Positions 8,730 to 18,291 are shown, counted from the first letter of the stretch. The stretch: 64,000 nucleotides of DNA from Janthinobacterium sp. (GCF_009923995.1 NZ_RFSK01000032.1:1-64000), one strand, 5' to 3'. Translations and numbers: made by a program. Notes: generated from the sequence alone by a model not told the origin.

Positions 8730-9026
8730 TTATTTGGCCATCGCATCCTTGGCCATCGCATCTTTCTTCATGTCATCCTTTTTCATTTCATCTTTCTTCA
8801 TGCCATCCTTGGCCATGTGGTCCTTCTTCATGTGCTTCTTCGCCATCGGTTTTTTCATGCCGTCCTTGCCCATCGCGTCCTTGTCCATGGCATCCTTGTG
8901 CATGGCATCGGCCGACGCGTCCTTGGCCATCGGGTCTTTCTTCATGGCATCCTGGGCAAACGCGGCGCCGGACAGGAGGATGGCGGAAGCGACGATGGCG
9001 GCGAAGGTGGTGGTCGTGGTTTTCAT
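8730..9026 (-). CDS. Pentapeptide MXKDX repeat protein
   Basis: A 98-residue secreted protein: signal peptide (FAAIVASAILLSGAAFAQ) and then a mature part made almost only of MxKDx pentapeptides such as AMKKD, PMAKD, AMHKD, AMDKD, GMKKD and EMKKD, extremely rich in Met, Lys and Asp. This is the family annotated as pentapeptide MXKDX repeat protein (TIGR02953 as I recall). The function is unknown. The Met and acidic residues suggest metal (copper) binding or an oxidation buffer in the periplasm, which is inference. The coding sequence shows 15-base tandem repeats, so copy number may vary between strains. The start is at the ATG before the signal peptide. Confidence 0.88.
   Translation of the reverse strand: MKTTTTTFAAIVASAILLSGAAFAQDAMKKDPMAKDASADAMHKDAMDKDAMGKDGMKKPMAKKHMKKDHMAKDGMKKDEMKKDDMKKDAMAKDAMAK
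8733..8949 (-). repeat. Tandem 15-base coding repeats of the MXKDX gene
   Basis: On the minus strand, degenerate 15-base units encode Met-x-Lys-Asp-x pentapeptides, about 14 in all, with several units almost identical at the DNA level (GATGCGATGGCCAAG at the 3' end). They are coding repeats with no spacers, so not a CRISPR array. Confidence 0.8.
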
Positions 9027-9209
9027 GATATGTCCTTGTCTCAGTGTTGGATGGGCGAGATTGCCCGGTGGTAAAGCTATTGCCGTGCTACGGGTGCTGC
9101 GTGCTGCTAAAAAATAGGAAGGCCGGGAGGTGGCCGGGCCAGGCGCATTGCCGCAGGCGGTACGCCTGGTACGACATGGCAATGCACCATGGCCACCCTT
9201 GCCGTCGTC

Positions 9210-9980
9210 CTAGGAACCGCCGAACCAGTTGTAGCCCTGGTTTTCCCAATATCCTCCCGGGTAGGTGTTCGTGACGAACATGGCCTGGATGTGCTTGGGG
9301 TTCTTGTAGCCCAGCTTGGTCGGCATGCGCAGTTTCATGGGGTAGCCATACTTGGGCGGCAATTCCTGGCCGTCGTAGGTAAGGGCCATGATGGTCTGCG
9401 GATGCAGGGCCGTGGCCATGTCGATGCTGGTAAAGTAATCGTCGGCGCAACGGAAACCGATGTATTTCGCCGTCGTGTCGGCGCCGATGCGCTTGAGGAA
9501 ATGGGAAAACGGCACGCCGCCCCACTTGCCGATGGCGCTCCAGCCTTCCACGCAGATGTGGCGCGTGATCTGGGTTTCCTGCGGCAAGGCGCGCAGCTGC
9601 GGCAGGCTCCACGGCTTCCTGTCGGCGATCAGGCCGCTCAATTCCAGGCGCCACGCGTCGCCATCGACTTCTTCCACCTCGTCCTCGCCGTAATAGGCGT
9701 TGAAGGGGAACGGCCGCGTGATCATGGAATCCGGGTAGGTCGGCGCCAGTTTGTTGGGGTCGAAGAGCCAGCCCTGCACCCGGTCGTTGAAGCGCGACAC
9801 GGCCATCAGGGCCGTCTCGACGCTGGACGGGTCGCTGGCATTGCAGCCCGTCAACAGGGACAGGCCGCCCAGGGTCAGGCTGCGCTGCAGGAACTGGCGC
9901 CGCGACGGCTGCCTGATCTGGCGCAAGGCGTCCGCCAGCATGGCCTGGCCCTCTTCCTGCACGAGGATGGTTTTTTTCAT
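9210..9980 (-). CDS. Tat-exported molybdopterin-dependent oxidoreductase (sulfite-oxidase fold)
   Basis: A 256-residue protein with a twin-arginine motif (PSRRQFLQRS, residues 25-34) followed by a lipobox-like LLTGC (Cys46), so it is probably folded in the cytoplasm and exported to the periplasm, perhaps as a lipoprotein. The Mo-cofactor domain has the ligand Cys143 in RHICVEGWSAIGKWGG and the downstream HPQTIMALTYDGQELPPKYGYPMKL region seen in the YedY/SorA group. Its partner is probably the cytochrome b-type protein encoded just upstream, giving a periplasmic reductase or dehydrogenase. Substrate could be a sulfoxide or sulfite. Confidence 0.88.
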   Translation of the reverse strand: MKKTILVQEEGQAMLADALRQIRQPSRRQFLQRSLTLGGLSLLTGCNASDPSSVETALMAVSRFNDRVQGWLFDPNKLAPTYPDSMITRPFPFNAYYGEDEVEEVDGDAWRLELSGLIADRKPWSLPQLRALPQETQITRHICVEGWSAIGKWGGVPFSHFLKRIGADTTAKYIGFRCADDYFTSIDMATALHPQTIMALTYDGQELPPKYGYPMKLRMPTKLGYKNPKHIQAMFVTNTYPGGYWENQGYNWFGGS

Positions 9981-9991
9981 GATGGTCTCCT

Positions 9992-10597
9992 TTAACGTCC
10001 CCGCAGCATGGCGACCAGGGTGCGCGGCACCAGGGCCACCATCACCAGGTGTACGCCGACAAAACCCGTCAGCAGCGCCATGGCGATGAAGTGCACGCGG
10101 CGTGCGCTGTCATAACCGCCCATCAGCTCGCGCAGCAGGGGAAACTGCACGGATTTCCACAGCACCAGGCCGGACAGCACCAGCACGATGCAGTCGAGCA
10201 TGACGAACAGATAGGCAGCGCGCTGCACCATGTTGTAGCGGCGGGGGTCCGCATGGGCCAGCTTGCCTTTCAGCGCGGCGGCGAAATCGGCCAGCAGCAG
10301 GCGCGACGTCAGGGGAAAGAACTGGCGCCGCAGCCGTCCCGAGGCGATGTTGATCGCCAGATACAGCAAGCCATTGCCTACCAGCAGCCACATGGCGGCG
10401 AAATGCCATTGCAGGGCGCCGCCCAGCCAGCCGCCCAGGGTCAGCGCGCGCGGCAGCTCGAACGGGAAGAACGGCGCCGCGTTGTAGATGCGCCAGCCGC
10501 TGGTGGCCAGCACCACCACGGCCACGGCATTGAGCCAGTGCGTGAGGCGCAGCCAGGCGGGGTGAATCACGGCGCTGGAAACAGTCGGCGTAGACAT
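9992..10597 (-). CDS. Cytochrome b561-type membrane subunit
   Basis: A 201-residue membrane protein with four predicted helices and histidines placed as haem b ligands: HPAWLRLTHWLNA near residue 17, LQWHFAAMWLLVGN near 62, and RRVHFIAMALLTGFVGVHLVM near 170-185. It probably passes electrons between the quinone pool and the molybdopterin protein encoded 11 bases downstream. The start codon overlaps the upstream DUF1223 stop by one base (TGATG), which suggests translational coupling. The long upstream extension of the frame is a shadow of the DUF1223 gene. Confidence 0.87.
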   Translation of the reverse strand: MSTPTVSSAVIHPAWLRLTHWLNAVAVVVLATSGWRIYNAAPFFPFELPRALTLGGWLGGALQWHFAAMWLLVGNGLLYLAINIASGRLRRQFFPLTSRLLLADFAAALKGKLAHADPRRYNMVQRAAYLFVMLDCIVLVLSGLVLWKSVQFPLLRELMGGYDSARRVHFIAMALLTGFVGVHLVMVALVPRTLVAMLRGR

Positions 10598-11403
10598 CAC
10601 AACACTCCTTTCGCGCATTGCGCCGTGCTGACGGCTTGCAGGATGGCGCTGCTGTCGGCCCCCTGCACGAAGGCCACCACTTGCAGCTGCTCCGGGCGCC
10701 AGCTGGCGGGCAGCTTGACTTCGCGGCGCAGCTGGGCGCGGCCTTGCGCCAGCGCAACCGGCCCCAGCCACAAGCGCACGGCCGCATCGTGCTGCAGGGT
10801 GGCGCCCCGGTTCTCGCCGCGCAGCACTTTCGACACGATGGCGCTTTCGCTGATGGCCACGTACAGCTGGCCGTTCGTCTGCGCATCGGGCGCGCTGGCA
10901 TCCGCTTCAAGCAATAATTGTCCCTCCGGCCCCGGCGTGGCGGACAGGCTGATCGCCACGTGCGCCGTCGTGGCGTTGATGCGGCGGATGGCCTGCGGCA
11001 ACTGCGCCTCCCAGCCGCGCAATTCCGTGCCGCCCACGAAGAACTGGGGCGTATAGGCCACGTGGCGGGGCTGGTGGCGCAGCAGTTCGGCCTGGCGCGC
11101 ATCGAATTGCGGCTGCGCCAGCGGGTCCTTCCAGCCGATCTGGTCCCAGTACGTGACGTGCAGGGCCAGGGGCACGACGAGGCTGGACGCGCCCGCTTCC
11201 AGGCGCAGGGCATTCAGGCGCCGGTCGGCGGGCGGGCAGCTGGAGCAGCCTTCGCTGCTGTACAGTTCCACCAGCGCCGCCGTCTGCGGCCCGCTGTGCA
11301 CGGCGCAGCGCTGGCCGGCGGCCAGTTGCGCGTACGCGGGTGCCGTCGCGGCCCACAGGCAGAGCGGAACGAGGCTGGCGGCAAGGCGGTGCTTGATATG
11401 CAT
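10597..11403 (-). CDS. DUF1223 thioredoxin-like secreted protein
   Basis: A 268-residue protein with a signal peptide (LAASLVPLCLWAATAPAYAQ) and the DUF1223 signature VELYSSEGCSSCPPADRRLNAL, a thioredoxin-like fold with a CSSC motif near residues 53-56. Later blocks HVTYWDQIGWKDPLA and YTPQFFVGGTELRGW are also typical. The molecular function is unsettled; a periplasmic thiol role is likely. First gene of a three-gene operon with cytochrome b and the molybdopterin oxidoreductase, and preceded by a promoter that fits SigF-type ECF control. Confidence 0.88.
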   Translation of the reverse strand: MHIKHRLAASLVPLCLWAATAPAYAQLAAGQRCAVHSGPQTAALVELYSSEGCSSCPPADRRLNALRLEAGASSLVVPLALHVTYWDQIGWKDPLAQPQFDARQAELLRHQPRHVAYTPQFFVGGTELRGWEAQLPQAIRRINATTAHVAISLSATPGPEGQLLLEADASAPDAQTNGQLYVAISESAIVSKVLRGENRGATLQHDAAVRLWLGPVALAQGRAQLRREVKLPASWRPEQLQVVAFVQGADSSAILQAVSTAQCAKGVL

Positions 11404-11449
11404 GATGACTACCCGGTATAGTGAATGAAGAAACGTGCTTGCCTGTCAA

Positions 11450-11475
11450 TTCGCCGCGATGGCCGGATTGGTTAC
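11450..11475 (-). promoter_or_regulatory. SigF-type ECF promoter, GTAACC-N16-CGAA
   Basis: On the minus strand GTAACC (11475-11470) is followed by exactly 16 bases and CGAA (11453-11450), 46 bases before the DUF1223 start. This equals the -35/-10 pair I recall as published for Caulobacter crescentus SigF, whose anti-sigma is NrsF. The ECF/NrsF-type pair is encoded divergently from the same gap. Confidence 0.7.
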
Positions 11476-11533
11476 AGCCGTTATCGATTATTGTTGGATT
11501 TATTTTTTTCATTGCCTGTCACCAAAGGCCTGC

Positions 11534-12130
11534 ATGCAACGAATACCTGTAAGCGAACACCTGCATGGCACGGAATTGCGGCTGCATGGCCTGATGCTGC
11601 GCGGGCTCGACGGCGATGCGGCGGCCTACCGCAGCTTCCTGCAAGCCACCAGCGGCCATTTGCGCGCGTTCCTGCGGCGGCGCCTGCAACGCTGGCCGGA
11701 CGAGGTCGAAGATCTGGTGCAGGAATGCTTGCTGGCCATCCACAACCAGCGCCTGACGTACGATACGGGCGTGCCGCTGACGTCGTGGATCCATGCGATC
11801 GCGCGCTACAAATTGATCGACTGGCTGCGCCGGCATGCGCGGCGCGAAGCGCAGCACTTGCCGTACGACGAAGAAGATGACACGCAGGAACTGTTTTCCA
11901 GCGCCGACGCGGAGGCGGCCGAAGCCAGCCGCGACCTGGGAAAATTGCTGGCCAGCTTGCCTGCGCAGCAGCGCGACGCCATCGTGCATACCAAGCTCGA
12001 CGGCTGGTCCGTGCGCGACACGGCAGCCGCCATGGGCATTTCGGAAGCCAGCGTCAAAGTGGCCGTGCATCGCGGCTTGAAGGCACTGGCGGCCAATTTA
12101 AGGACAGGCAATGAGGGAGCTGCACCATGA
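11534..12130 (+). CDS. ECF sigma-70 family factor (SigF/EcfF-like)
   Basis: A 198-residue sigma factor. Region 2 spans about residues 25-95 ([22 protein letters not shown], then [22 protein letters not shown] and [20 protein letters not shown]). Region 4 is about 130-185 ([48 protein letters not shown]). The ATG at 11534 is preceded by AAAGG; the frame upstream to 11435 is not protein-like. Its stop overlaps the NrsF start by four bases, so the anti-sigma is made with it. Predicted to drive the divergent DUF1223 operon, and possibly itself and other oxidative or metal-stress genes. Confidence 0.9.
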   Translation: MQRIPVSEHLHGTELRLHGLMLRGLDGDAAAYRSFLQATSGHLRAFLRRRLQRWPDEVEDLVQECLLAIHNQRLTYDTGVPLTSWIHAIARYKLIDWLRRHARREAQHLPYDEEDDTQELFSSADAEAAEASRDLGKLLASLPAQQRDAIVHTKLDGWSVRDTAAAMGISEASVKVAVHRGLKALAANLRTGNEGAAP

Positions 12131-12774
12131 AAACCGATGACTTGATCGCCATGCTGGCCAGCGGCCCCGACGTGGCCGCCGCGCCGCCGCCGGGCGCGTA
12201 CTGGCGCGCGGGCGCCACCCTGGGCGCGGGCTTGCTGGCCAGCGTGGCGCTGATGGCCATGCTGCTGGGCGTGCGGCCCAACCTGGAACAGCTGGCCCTG
12301 CTGCCGGATTTCTGGATCAAGGTCGGTTTCGTCATTTGCCTCTGCCTGGCAGCCTCGCATGTCGGCCGCCGCCTGTGTGTGCCGGGCGCCAGCACGCGCG
12401 CCCTGCCCATGCTGATCGCCGTGCCCCTGCTGCTGATGTGGGCGCTGGGCGCCCTCATCCTGAACGAAGCGCCGCCCGAACAGCGCGCCGAACTGTTCTG
12501 GGGCGCCACCTGGCGCAGCTGCCCCTTGCTGATCGCCATGCTGTCGCTGCCCCTGCTGGCCGCCGTGCTGCGCCTGATGCGCCAATGGGCGCCCACGCGC
12601 CTGCGCTTGGCGGGCGCGGCCGCCGGTTTTGCCGCCGGCGCCCTGGCCGCCCTCGTGTACTGCCTGCACTGCCCGGAGCTGGCCGCCAGCTTCGTCGGCT
12701 TCTGGTATGTGCTGGGCATGCTGGTGCCCACCGCCCTCGGCGCCGCCCTCGGCCCCAAAATGCTGGCCTGGTAA
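12127..12774 (+). CDS. NrsF-family (DUF1109) membrane anti-sigma factor
   Basis: A 215-residue inner-membrane protein with six hydrophobic segments and a short cytoplasmic N-terminus ([15 protein letters not shown]), the layout of the DUF1109/NrsF family. Members hold an ECF sigma factor at the membrane until a metal or oxidative signal arrives. Two cysteines in the later membrane part (CLHCPEL, about 179-182) and one in WRSCPLL are candidate sensor residues, which is inference. Overlap with the sigma gene (ATGA) supports obligate co-expression. Confidence 0.88.
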   Translation: MKTDDLIAMLASGPDVAAAPPPGAYWRAGATLGAGLLASVALMAMLLGVRPNLEQLALLPDFWIKVGFVICLCLAASHVGRRLCVPGASTRALPMLIAVPLLLMWALGALILNEAPPEQRAELFWGATWRSCPLLIAMLSLPLLAAVLRLMRQWAPTRLRLAGAAAGFAAGALAALVYCLHCPELAASFVGFWYVLGMLVPTALGAALGPKMLAW

Positions 12775-13149
12775 GCCACTCTTGCAGCCGGCGCGGCGCC
12801 CGTCAAGCGGGCATTTCACGCCTATCGACTTCATATCCGCAAAAGTCACGCATTCCCACGCGCAGCCTTTGCCCCTGCATACATGCCGGCATAGCGCAAC
12901 AGGCTATCGCCGGCAGCCGCGGGCCTGTCTTTTCTTGTCCACAAAATATTTATTCTTACTGACATGCAATACGCGCGTAGATTCGACTGCGTGCGCCAGC
13001 CCCTGACGATCGACGGCCGTTCATTCCGCTACCCAAAAATTAATTGTGGAGGAATTGAATCTGATCGTGCTGGCGCCCCGTACAAGTGATGCAGTCCCGT
13101 AATTTCCGCAAGTCCTGCCACTGCGTATAACAATTCAGGGAGAATCGAC
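12775..13149. other. 375-base intergenic region
   Basis: No gene is supported here. It holds the hairpin at 12885-12914 and, near the right end, the likely promoter and ribosome-binding region of the DUF4331 gene (GGGAGA seven bases before its ATG). A GGAGG at 13050-13054 is not followed by any convincing reading frame. Confidence 0.6.
12885..12914 (+). terminator. Hairpin after the sigma/anti-sigma operon
   Basis: GCCGGCATAGC and GCTATCGCCGGC pair with one bulged base around a seven-base loop, followed within 15 bases by a T-rich stretch (CTGTCTTTTCTTG). A moderate candidate for a rho-independent terminator. Confidence 0.45.
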
Positions 13150-14661
13150 ATGTCTTTGCATCACTCGAAAACCGCTCTGGGCGCCGCACTCCTGGGCAAC
13201 CTGCTGGCCGTATCCTTCACTTTGGTCCTCGCGCCAACCGCCCATGCTTCCAGCCACCGCGAAGCGCCCTTCATCACGCAAAACCCGAAAGTCGACGGCA
13301 CCGACTTCTATATGTTCCGCAGCTACGAGGCGGGACGCGGCGCCTACACCACCCTGGTGGCCGACTACGTGCCCCTGCAGGATGCCTATGGCGGGCCGAA
13401 CTACTTCGCCATGGACCCGAACGCCCTGTACGAAATCCACATCGACAACAATGGCGACGGCAAGGAAGACATCACCTTCCAGTTCCGCTTCACCAACACC
13501 ATCAAGGATGGCCAGTTCACCGTAGGCGGCAAGAAAGTGTCGATTCCGCTCGTCATCAATGGCGGCGCCATCGACACGGTCAACCCGGCCGGCCTGAACG
13601 TGCGCGAAACGTACACCGTGACGGTGGTGCGGGGCGACCGCCGCACGGGCACGCGCAGCAGCGTGACCAACGCCTCGGGCGGCGGCGCGACCTTCGACAA
13701 GCCCGTCGACAACATCGGCAACAAGGCCATCCCCAACTATGCGGCCTATGCGGCGCAGCACGTCTATTCCGTGAACATCCCCGGCTGCGCCACGCCGGCG
13801 CGCATGTTCGTCGGCCAGCGCAAGGACCCCTTCGTCGTGAACCTGGGCGAAACATTCGACTTGATCAACATCAAGGCGCCCGCCACGGAATTCGCCGCGA
13901 ATGCGGAATCGGCCGCCAAGGATGACCTGGCCAAGAAAAACGTCACGGCCATCGAGATGGAAGTGCCGACCGCCTGCCTGACGGCGGGCAGCGACCCCGT
14001 CATCGGCGGCTGGACCACGGCCAGCCTGCGCCAGGGCCGGCTGCTCAATCCGGCGCCGGGCACCACCACCACGGCCTCGAAGGAAGGCGGCGCGTGGGTG
14101 CAGGTGTCGCGCCTGGGCATGCCGCTGGTGAATGAACTGGTGATCGGCCTGAAGGACAAGGACCGCTTCAACGCCAGCAAGCCATCGGGTGACGCGCAAT
14201 TTGCCGACTACGTCACCAATCCCACGGCGCCGGCGCTGGTGGAAGTGCTGTACGGCTCGGCAGGCGCCAAGGCGCCCACCAACTTCCCCCGCAACGACCT
14301 GGTGGCCACCTTCTTGACGGGCATCAAGGGCGTGAACCAGCCGGCGACCGTCGTCGCCTCTGAAATGCTGCGCCTGAACACGTCCATCGCTCCCACGCCG
14401 GTGGGCGGGCAAAACCGCCTGGGCGTCATCGGCGGCGACAACGCGGGCTTTCCGAACGGCCGCCGCCCCGGCGACGATGTCGTCGACGTGGTGCTGCGCG
14501 TGGCCATGGGCAAGCTGTGCACCTTGAACATCGGCTGCGCGCCATCCGACGCGCCCGCCGGCGGCCTGCACTTCACGGATGGGGCCTATCTGGATGAAAC
14601 CTTCTTCACGCCAGGCTTCCCCTACCTGAAAAACCCCGTGGCCGGTTCGCCGCAGCAATAA
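13150..14661 (+). CDS. DUF4331 secreted protein
   Basis: A 503-residue exported protein: signal peptide (LLAVSFTLVLAPTAHA), then the hallmark DUF4331 opening SSHREAPFITQNPKVDGTDFYMFRSYE. A DNNGDGKED stretch near residues 97-105 looks like a calcium-binding loop. FPNGRRPGDDVVDVVLR near the C-terminus is also typical of the family. Function is unknown; members are predicted beta-rich extracytoplasmic proteins. It leads an operon with a lipoprotein, a TPR protein and a HupE-like membrane protein. Confidence 0.9.
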   Translation: MSLHHSKTALGAALLGNLLAVSFTLVLAPTAHASSHREAPFITQNPKVDGTDFYMFRSYEAGRGAYTTLVADYVPLQDAYGGPNYFAMDPNALYEIHIDNNGDGKEDITFQFRFTNTIKDGQFTVGGKKVSIPLVINGGAIDTVNPAGLNVRETYTVTVVRGDRRTGTRSSVTNASGGGATFDKPVDNIGNKAIPNYAAYAAQHVYSVNIPGCATPARMFVGQRKDPFVVNLGETFDLINIKAPATEFAANAESAAKDDLAKKNVTAIEMEVPTACLTAGSDPVIGGWTTASLRQGRLLNPAPGTTTTASKEGGAWVQVSRLGMPLVNELVIGLKDKDRFNASKPSGDAQFADYVTNPTAPALVEVLYGSAGAKAPTNFPRNDLVATFLTGIKGVNQPATVVASEMLRLNTSIAPTPVGGQNRLGVIGGDNAGFPNGRRPGDDVVDVVLRVAMGKLCTLNIGCAPSDAPAGGLHFTDGAYLDETFFTPGFPYLKNPVAGSPQQ

Positions 14662-14678
14662 CCCGACAGGAGAACGCG

Positions 14679-14927
14679 ATGAAAAAACTGCATGTAATCA
14701 GCGCCCTGGCGCTCACGGCCCTGCTCGCCGGCTGCGGTGGCGGCGGCACGGACAGCGGCAGCGGCGGCGACAATGGCGGCACCACGCCGCCTCCCGTGGC
14801 CATGCTCGACGCCTTTTTTGTGGCCGTCAGCAACGTCATCCTGACCACCAGCGAGGACAAGGAAGGCGTCAGCATCGACGCCATCGTGGCGACCTCGCCG
14901 GAAAACACGGAGCCCGTGCCGCTGTAA
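14679..14927 (+). CDS. Small lipoprotein of the DUF4331 operon
   Basis: An 82-residue protein with a clear lipobox (ALLAGC, Cys at about 19), a Gly/Ser-rich linker and a short conserved-looking tail (MLDAFFVAVSNVILTTSEDKEG). No known domain is recognised. It has its own ribosome-binding site (AGGAGA) 17 bases after the DUF4331 stop. Likely an envelope-anchored partner of the DUF4331 protein, judged only from position. Confidence 0.75.
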   Translation: MKKLHVISALALTALLAGCGGGGTDSGSGGDNGGTTPPPVAMLDAFFVAVSNVILTTSEDKEGVSIDAIVATSPENTEPVPL

Positions 14928-14999
14928 GCCCTTGCGGGCGCCGGGGCAGGCTGTCCCCGGCGCCCGTGCCGTTCCGCCGTCGACATGGAAGCGTCCGCG

Positions 15000-16211
15000 A
15001 TGAAGACACCGATTTCCCTGCTGTGCGCCTGCCTGCCCGTGCTGGCCCTGGCCGCGCCCTACACGCCGGCCGATGGCAGCGCCGTCATCGAGCAGCTGCC
15101 GCGCCGCGCCGATGCCACGCAGATGGCATTGCGCGGCCTGCGCCAGCAACTCACTGCCAGGCCGCAGGACCTGGCCCTGGCCACCGGCCTGGCGCAGCGT
15201 TACATCGCCCTGGCGCGCAGCGAGACGGACCCGCGCTACCTGGGCTATGCGCAGGCGGCCCTGGCGCCGTGGTGGCGGCAGGCGGCGCCGCCCGTGCCCG
15301 TGCGCCTGCTGCGCGCCACCATCCTGCAAAGCACCCACCATTTCGACGCCGCCCTGCAGGACCTCGACGCCATCATCGCGCAGGAACCGGCCAACGGGCA
15401 GGCCTGGCTGACGCGCGCCACCGTGCTCACCGTGCAGGGCGACTACACAAAGGCAACGGCCGCCTGCGCGCGCCTGTCGGCCCTCGCCGCGCAGCTCGTC
15501 ACCGTCACCTGCCTCGCCAACGTGGCCAGCGTCACGGGCCGCGCCGCCGGCAGCGAACGCCTGCTGGACCTGACCGTGCAAAGGAGCGCCGGCGCGGCGC
15601 CCGAGCTGGAAAGCTGGGCCCAGACCCTGCTGGCGGAAATGGCCACGCGGCGCGGCGAAACGGCGCTGGCCGAGGCGCGCTACAAGGCGGCCCTGGCGCG
15701 GCAGCCGCGCGACAGCTACCTGCTGGGCGCCTACGCGGATTTCCTGCTGGACCAGCAGCGCCCGCAGGACGTCGTCACGCTGCTGCAGGACCAGCAGCGC
15801 ATCGACGCCCTGCTGCTGCGCCATGCGCTGGCCCTGCAGGCGCTGCCCGTCCGGCCGGCCGCCTTCCAGGCCGAAAAGACGGAGCTGGCGGCCCGTTTCA
15901 ATGCCGCCATGCAGCGCGGCGACACCGTGCACCAGCGCGAACAGGCCCGCTTCGCCCTGTTCCTGCAGCAGGATATCCCCGCCGCCCTGCAGCTGGCTCA
16001 GAAAAACTGGACCATCCAGAAGGAAGTGCCCGACATGCGCATCCTGCTCGAAGCGGCCCTGGCAGCGCGCAACTTTGCGGCCGCGCAACCCGCGCTGGCG
16101 TGGATCGCGGCCAACGGCGTGGAAGACGTCGCCTTGCACCGCCTGGTAAAACAGCTGGGTCCCCTCGACGGGCAAAAAATCAGTACCGCGAAGAAAGCAG
16201 GTGTCCTGTGA
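15000..16211 (+). CDS. Secreted TPR-repeat protein
   Basis: About 403 residues. A signal peptide (ISLLCACLPVLALAAPYTPADG) is followed by helical TPR-like repeats: QQLTARPQDLALATGLAQRYIALAR, ATILQSTHHFDAALQDLDAIIAQEPANGQAWLTRATVLTVQ and ETALAEARYKAALARQPRDSYLLGAYADFLL. Presumably a periplasmic scaffold for the operon's other products. The ATG at 15000 begins the signal peptide; an in-frame ATG at 14985 adds five residues. The stop overlaps the next start (GTGA), so translation is coupled. Confidence 0.8.
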   Translation: MKTPISLLCACLPVLALAAPYTPADGSAVIEQLPRRADATQMALRGLRQQLTARPQDLALATGLAQRYIALARSETDPRYLGYAQAALAPWWRQAAPPVPVRLLRATILQSTHHFDAALQDLDAIIAQEPANGQAWLTRATVLTVQGDYTKATAACARLSALAAQLVTVTCLANVASVTGRAAGSERLLDLTVQRSAGAAPELESWAQTLLAEMATRRGETALAEARYKAALARQPRDSYLLGAYADFLLDQQRPQDVVTLLQDQQRIDALLLRHALALQALPVRPAAFQAEKTELAARFNAAMQRGDTVHQREQARFALFLQQDIPAALQLAQKNWTIQKEVPDMRILLEAALAARNFAAAQPALAWIAANGVEDVALHRLVKQLGPLDGQKISTAKKAGVL

Positions 16212-17329
16212 AACACTGCCTTGTCATCCTGCTGCTGTGCGCCTGGCTGGTTCCCGCGCAAGCCCACAAGCCCAGCGACAGCTACCTGAGCCTGACAGTG
16301 CACGGCCAGCAGATCGAGGGGCAATGGGACATCGCCCTGCGCGACCTCGATTTCGCCATCGGCCTGGACGGCAATGGCGACGGCGCGCTGACGTGGGACG
16401 AGATCCGCGCCCGCCACGCCGCCATTGCCGCCTACGCGCTGCAGCGCCTGCAGGTGGCCGGCGACGAGGGCGTGTGCCCCCTGAAGGCCGTCGAGCAGCT
16501 GATCGACAGCCACACGGACGGCGCCTACAACGTGCTGCGCTTTGCGGCCACCTGCCCCGGCAACGCCGCGCCAGCCAACTTAAGCATCGGCTACACCCTG
16601 TTCGCCGACCTCGATCCCCAGCACAAGGGATTGCTGAAGATCGACAGCGGCGGCGCCACGCAGACGGCCATCTTCGACCCGGACAGCCCGCGCCAGACGA
16701 TTTCCCTGGCCGCGCCCGACCGCCTGGCGCAGTTCGGCGCCTACGTCAAGCACGGCATCTGGCATATCTGGATCGGCTATGACCATATCCTGTTCCTGCT
16801 GTCGCTGCTGCTGCCGGCCGTGCTGCTGCCCGGCTTGCGCGAGCAGCGGCAAGGCTTGCGGGGGGCGTTCGTCGACGTGCTGAAAGTCGTCACGGCCTTT
16901 ACGCTGGCCCATTCCATCACCCTGACCCTGGCCAGCCTGTCGCTCGTCTCGCTGCCGTCGCGCTGGGTGGAGTCGGCCATCGCCGCCTCGGTGGTGCTGG
17001 CCGCGCTGAACAATCTGCTGCCCCTGTTCCGCGGCAAGCGCCCCGTGGCCGCCTTCGCCTTTGGCCTGATCCACGGCTTCGGCTTCGCCAGCGTGCTGCG
17101 CGACCTGGGCTTGCCGCAAGGCTCCCTGCTGGCCAGCCTGTTCGGCTTCAACGTGGGCGTGGAAATCGGCCAGCTGGCCATCGTCGCCGCCTTCCTGCCC
17201 CTCGCCTGGCTGCTGCGCAAGACCTGGTTCTACCGGCAAGTGCTGACCGTCGGCTCGCTGGCCATCGCCCTGGTGGCGGCCGTGTGGCTGGTGGAGCGGG
17301 TGGCCGATATCAAGCTGATTTCCGCCTGA
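16208..17329 (+). CDS. HupE/UreJ-family membrane protein with EF-hand-like loop
   Basis: A 373-residue protein with a GTG start overlapping the TPR stop by four bases. It has a signal peptide (MKHCLVILLLCAWLVPAQAH) and an extracytoplasmic domain of about 165 residues. That domain contains a perfect EF-hand loop spacing, DGNGDGALTWDE (54-65). A C-terminal HupE/UreJ-type six-helix module begins at WHIWIGYDHILFLLSLLLPAV. HupE/UreJ proteins are associated with nickel uptake, but this longer form recurs with DUF4331 proteins, where the role is unknown. The upstream extension of this frame to 14966 is a shadow of the TPR gene. Confidence 0.85.
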   Translation: MKHCLVILLLCAWLVPAQAHKPSDSYLSLTVHGQQIEGQWDIALRDLDFAIGLDGNGDGALTWDEIRARHAAIAAYALQRLQVAGDEGVCPLKAVEQLIDSHTDGAYNVLRFAATCPGNAAPANLSIGYTLFADLDPQHKGLLKIDSGGATQTAIFDPDSPRQTISLAAPDRLAQFGAYVKHGIWHIWIGYDHILFLLSLLLPAVLLPGLREQRQGLRGAFVDVLKVVTAFTLAHSITLTLASLSLVSLPSRWVESAIAASVVLAALNNLLPLFRGKRPVAAFAFGLIHGFGFASVLRDLGLPQGSLLASLFGFNVGVEIGQLAIVAAFLPLAWLLRKTWFYRQVLTVGSLAIALVAAVWLVERVADIKLISA

Positions 17330-17353
17330 GCGGGGCGATTCATTAGCCCCGCT
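17329..17353 (+). terminator. Hairpin after the HupE-like gene
   Basis: AGCGGGGC and GCCCCGCT form an eight-pair stem around a nine-base loop, starting at the last base of the stop codon. An A/T-rich but not T-run tail follows. Confidence 0.5.
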
Positions 17354-17358
17354 AATAA

Positions 17359-18291
<933 letters not shown>

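Noticed and set aside
8733-8949. Regular short repeats that could suggest a CRISPR array
   Set aside because: Units are contiguous 15-base codon repeats in frame with a signal-peptide gene; there are no spacers and no cas genes.
11435-11533. Longer start for the ECF sigma factor
   Set aside because: The extra 33 residues are Phe/Tyr/Ile-rich and unlike sigma factors, and they cover the divergent promoter; the ATG at 11534 has its own AAAGG.
13050-13120. Tiny leader reading frame after a GGAGG before the DUF4331 gene
   Set aside because: Only about 11 codons with no attenuator-like structure; not enough to support a leader peptide.
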